Under the pieces are notes generated by a model, which saw only the letters and a program-made list of their open reading frames with translations, did no database searches and had not been told where the DNA came from. DNA of 7,119 bases, taken from Verrucomicrobiota bacterium. GTDB lineage: Bacteria; Verrucomicrobiota; Verrucomicrobiia; Limisphaerales; AV2. This document shows positions 6,059 to 7,119 of the stretch, piece by piece. A program made the translations under genes and the position numbers. The stretch covers positions 2,537-9,655 of the forward strand of contig QHPW01000249.1 of NCBI GenBank assembly GCA_003219675.1. The letters run 5' to 3'. The number at the start of each line of letters is the position of its first letter. The stretch's first letter is position 1.

Positions 6059-7119
6059 CACGGCAATCTCCCTGCCACCGGCTCCAGCTCGCCGGAACGC
6101 GCTATTACCTTCCCGCCGGCCAGGACGCTCAACCCTGCGCCGCGACCGTATCGCTCGCCGTCTTTGTCCCAAACGATCGTCAGCATGCGGCTGTGATACT
6201 GCACTCCATCGAGACAGAACCAATCCCACGTTCCTTTCGGCAGCAACGGATGGACCTCAACGGTGTCATCCGCGCGCGGGCGCAGGCCAACGACACCGGT
6301 GATCAACAGGTCGGCGAAGGTGGAATGGTTGTAGTAACGGCTGCGCTCCTGTCGGCCTTTGAGCCATTGACCGGTCGTCTCATCGAGATACTCGCCAATG
6401 TACGGTTTGCCGTCGAAACGGTGGCAACGGACGTAGGTAAGGAAAACGTCGAAGTAATCCTTGCTGGTGACGAACGACTGCGTGGAGTCGCGCAACACGT
6501 TCGCCAGGCCAATCAGGGTCTGTGAGGTGGCGAACGGCCAGACCGCGCCGTCCCATTCGCAACCGCAGCAGCCGTGCGAACGAAACGCCGGGTGGCGCCG
6601 CTCCGCCGTCGTGATCCCGTAAGGCGCCCGGAAGCCCGACGGGTCCATCAACTGCGCCCAGGCCTCTTCGTAGCCGGCCGCGGCGGCGAGCGTCCCGCCT
6701 GCCGTTGCGTCAGGCAGGTTGAAGCACCAGGGGATGAAGCCGATTTCCTCCCGCACATCCGCCAGCCGACCGTCTTCGCGCCGTACTTTGAAAAATTTCG
6801 CCGAAGCGTCCCAGAGCACGGACTGGGTAAGCCGCTTCAGTTCGGCGGCTTTCCGATCGTATTCTCCGGCCAGTTCGTTTTGGCCAGCCAGGCGCGCAAT
6901 GGCGGCGACGGCGCGGGCATTGCCGAACATGTAGCTGTTAATGGTTGGCCTGGCCTGTTTCTTTGTGCGCGAGCCGCTGATGGATTCCTCCATGCCGTCC
7001 TCCACGTCGCGCTGCCAGAAGAGGCCGTCGGGGAGTTTCCGTTCTTCCTCCCAAACGCGGTAATCCGCCGCCAGATCGTCGAGCAGGTTCGTAACAAAAT
7101 CAGGGTTGGCATTCACCAG
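6058..7119 (-). CDS. MGH1-like/GH63-like (alpha/alpha)6-barrel glycoside hydrolase, C-terminal part, 5' end outside window
   Basis: This gene enters at the window edge; the frame is still open at 7119 (codons CTG GTG AAT), so the true start is upstream. About 353 residues are visible, ending in TGA at 6060-6058. Numbering from the GTG at 7116, the family signatures I recognise are DGLFWQ (30-35), EDGMEESI (39-46), INSYMFGNARA (59-69), IGFIPW (125-130), CCGCEWDGAVWPFATSQT (183-200), IGEYLDE (240-246), YNHSTFADL (262-270) and GLRPRADD (277-284). They fit the mannosylglycerate-hydrolase-like glycoside hydrolases of the GH63/GH37 fold. In that fold an acidic residue near the 'SGxD' loop is the acid and a later Glu is the base. 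By motif position these would be E43 (or D40) and E242; this is inference. The C-terminus (about 286-350) looks like a closing beta-sandwich. The stop overlaps the start of the next gene. The substrate is unknown; amylase or trehalase labels would be over-precise. Confidence 0.87.
   Translation of the reverse strand: MVNANPDFVTNLLDDLAADYRVWEEERKLPDGLFWQRDVEDGMEESISGSRTKKQARPTINSYMFGNARAVAAIARLAGQNELAGEYDRKAAELKRLTQSVLWDASAKFFKVRREDGRLADVREEIGFIPWCFNLPDATAGGTLAAAAGYEEAWAQLMDPSGFRAPYGITTAERRHPAFRSHGCCGCEWDGAVWPFATSQTLIGLANVLRDSTQSFVTSKDYFDVFLTYVRCHRFDGKPYIGEYLDETTGQWLKGRQERSRYYNHSTFADLLITGVVGLRPRADDTVEVHPLLPKGTWDWFCLDGVQYHSRMLTIVWDKDGERYGRGAGLSVLAGGKVIARSGELEPVAGRLP
6068..6073 (-). promoter_or_regulatory. 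Ribosome binding site for the DUF6298-type gene
   Basis: AGGGAG on the minus strand lies within the end of the upstream coding region. It is 9 bases before ATG 6058 and 6 bases before GTG 6061. It supports initiation in the GTGATGATG cluster rather than at in-frame starts further upstream. Confidence 0.6.

Noticed and set aside
6059..6229. In-frame upstream extension of the DUF6298-type gene to ATG 6229
   Set aside because: The extension would overlap the upstream hydrolase by 57 codons and is Arg-rich shadow sequence. The hydrophobic export core and Shine-Dalgarno point to 6058/6061.

Overview
The window is GC-rich bacterial DNA in which every supportable gene lies on the minus strand. The coding is tightly packed: four genes follow each other without gaps, and every stop codon overlaps the next start region. 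The protein families are secreted glycoside-hydrolase-like proteins, a beta-helix protein of the DUF6298 type, and a Tat-exported xylose-isomerase-like TIM barrel. Together with several palindromic repeats that run through coding sequence, they suggest a free-living Verrucomicrobiota-type bacterium (Pedosphaerales/Limisphaerales-like) or a relative such as a planctomycete. That assignment rests on family and repeat style as I remember them. No rRNA or marker gene is present to fix the taxon.

Layout in transcription order, right to left: (1) 7119-6058, the C-terminal part of an (alpha/alpha)6-barrel glycoside hydrolase of the mannosylglycerate-hydrolase-like/GH63-like type, cut by the window edge. 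(2) 6058-2739, a very large secreted protein with an N-terminal pectin-lyase-like beta-helix and a C-terminal TIM-barrel-like half. Its frame is broken near 4865, so it reads as two segments, 6058-4829 and about 4865-2739. (3) 2742-1831, a Tat-signal sugar isomerase/epimerase-like TIM barrel. (4) 1834-233, a signal-peptide-bearing DUF5060/DUF4038/DUF5605-type (apiosidase-like) glycoside hydrolase. Positions 1-232 are non-coding and hold a three-hairpin repeat at 1-110. I recognise nothing in 135-232.

The genes look like one operon for extracytoplasmic breakdown of a plant- or microbe-derived glycan or glycoside. Three of the four products carry an export signal, and the fourth lacks its N-terminus in this window. 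The exact substrate cannot be read from the sequence. No transporter, regulator, oxidoreductase or promoter is visible here, so the operon start lies beyond position 7119.

The most striking feature is the density of palindromic elements. Three different families occur in 7 kb, and two of them sit in frame inside gene 2. One falls between the hydrophobic core of the signal peptide and what looks like the original cleavage site. The other supplies a linker between the two halves of the protein. The same gene carries the frameshift, so it may be decaying or may work as a split, translationally coupled pair.
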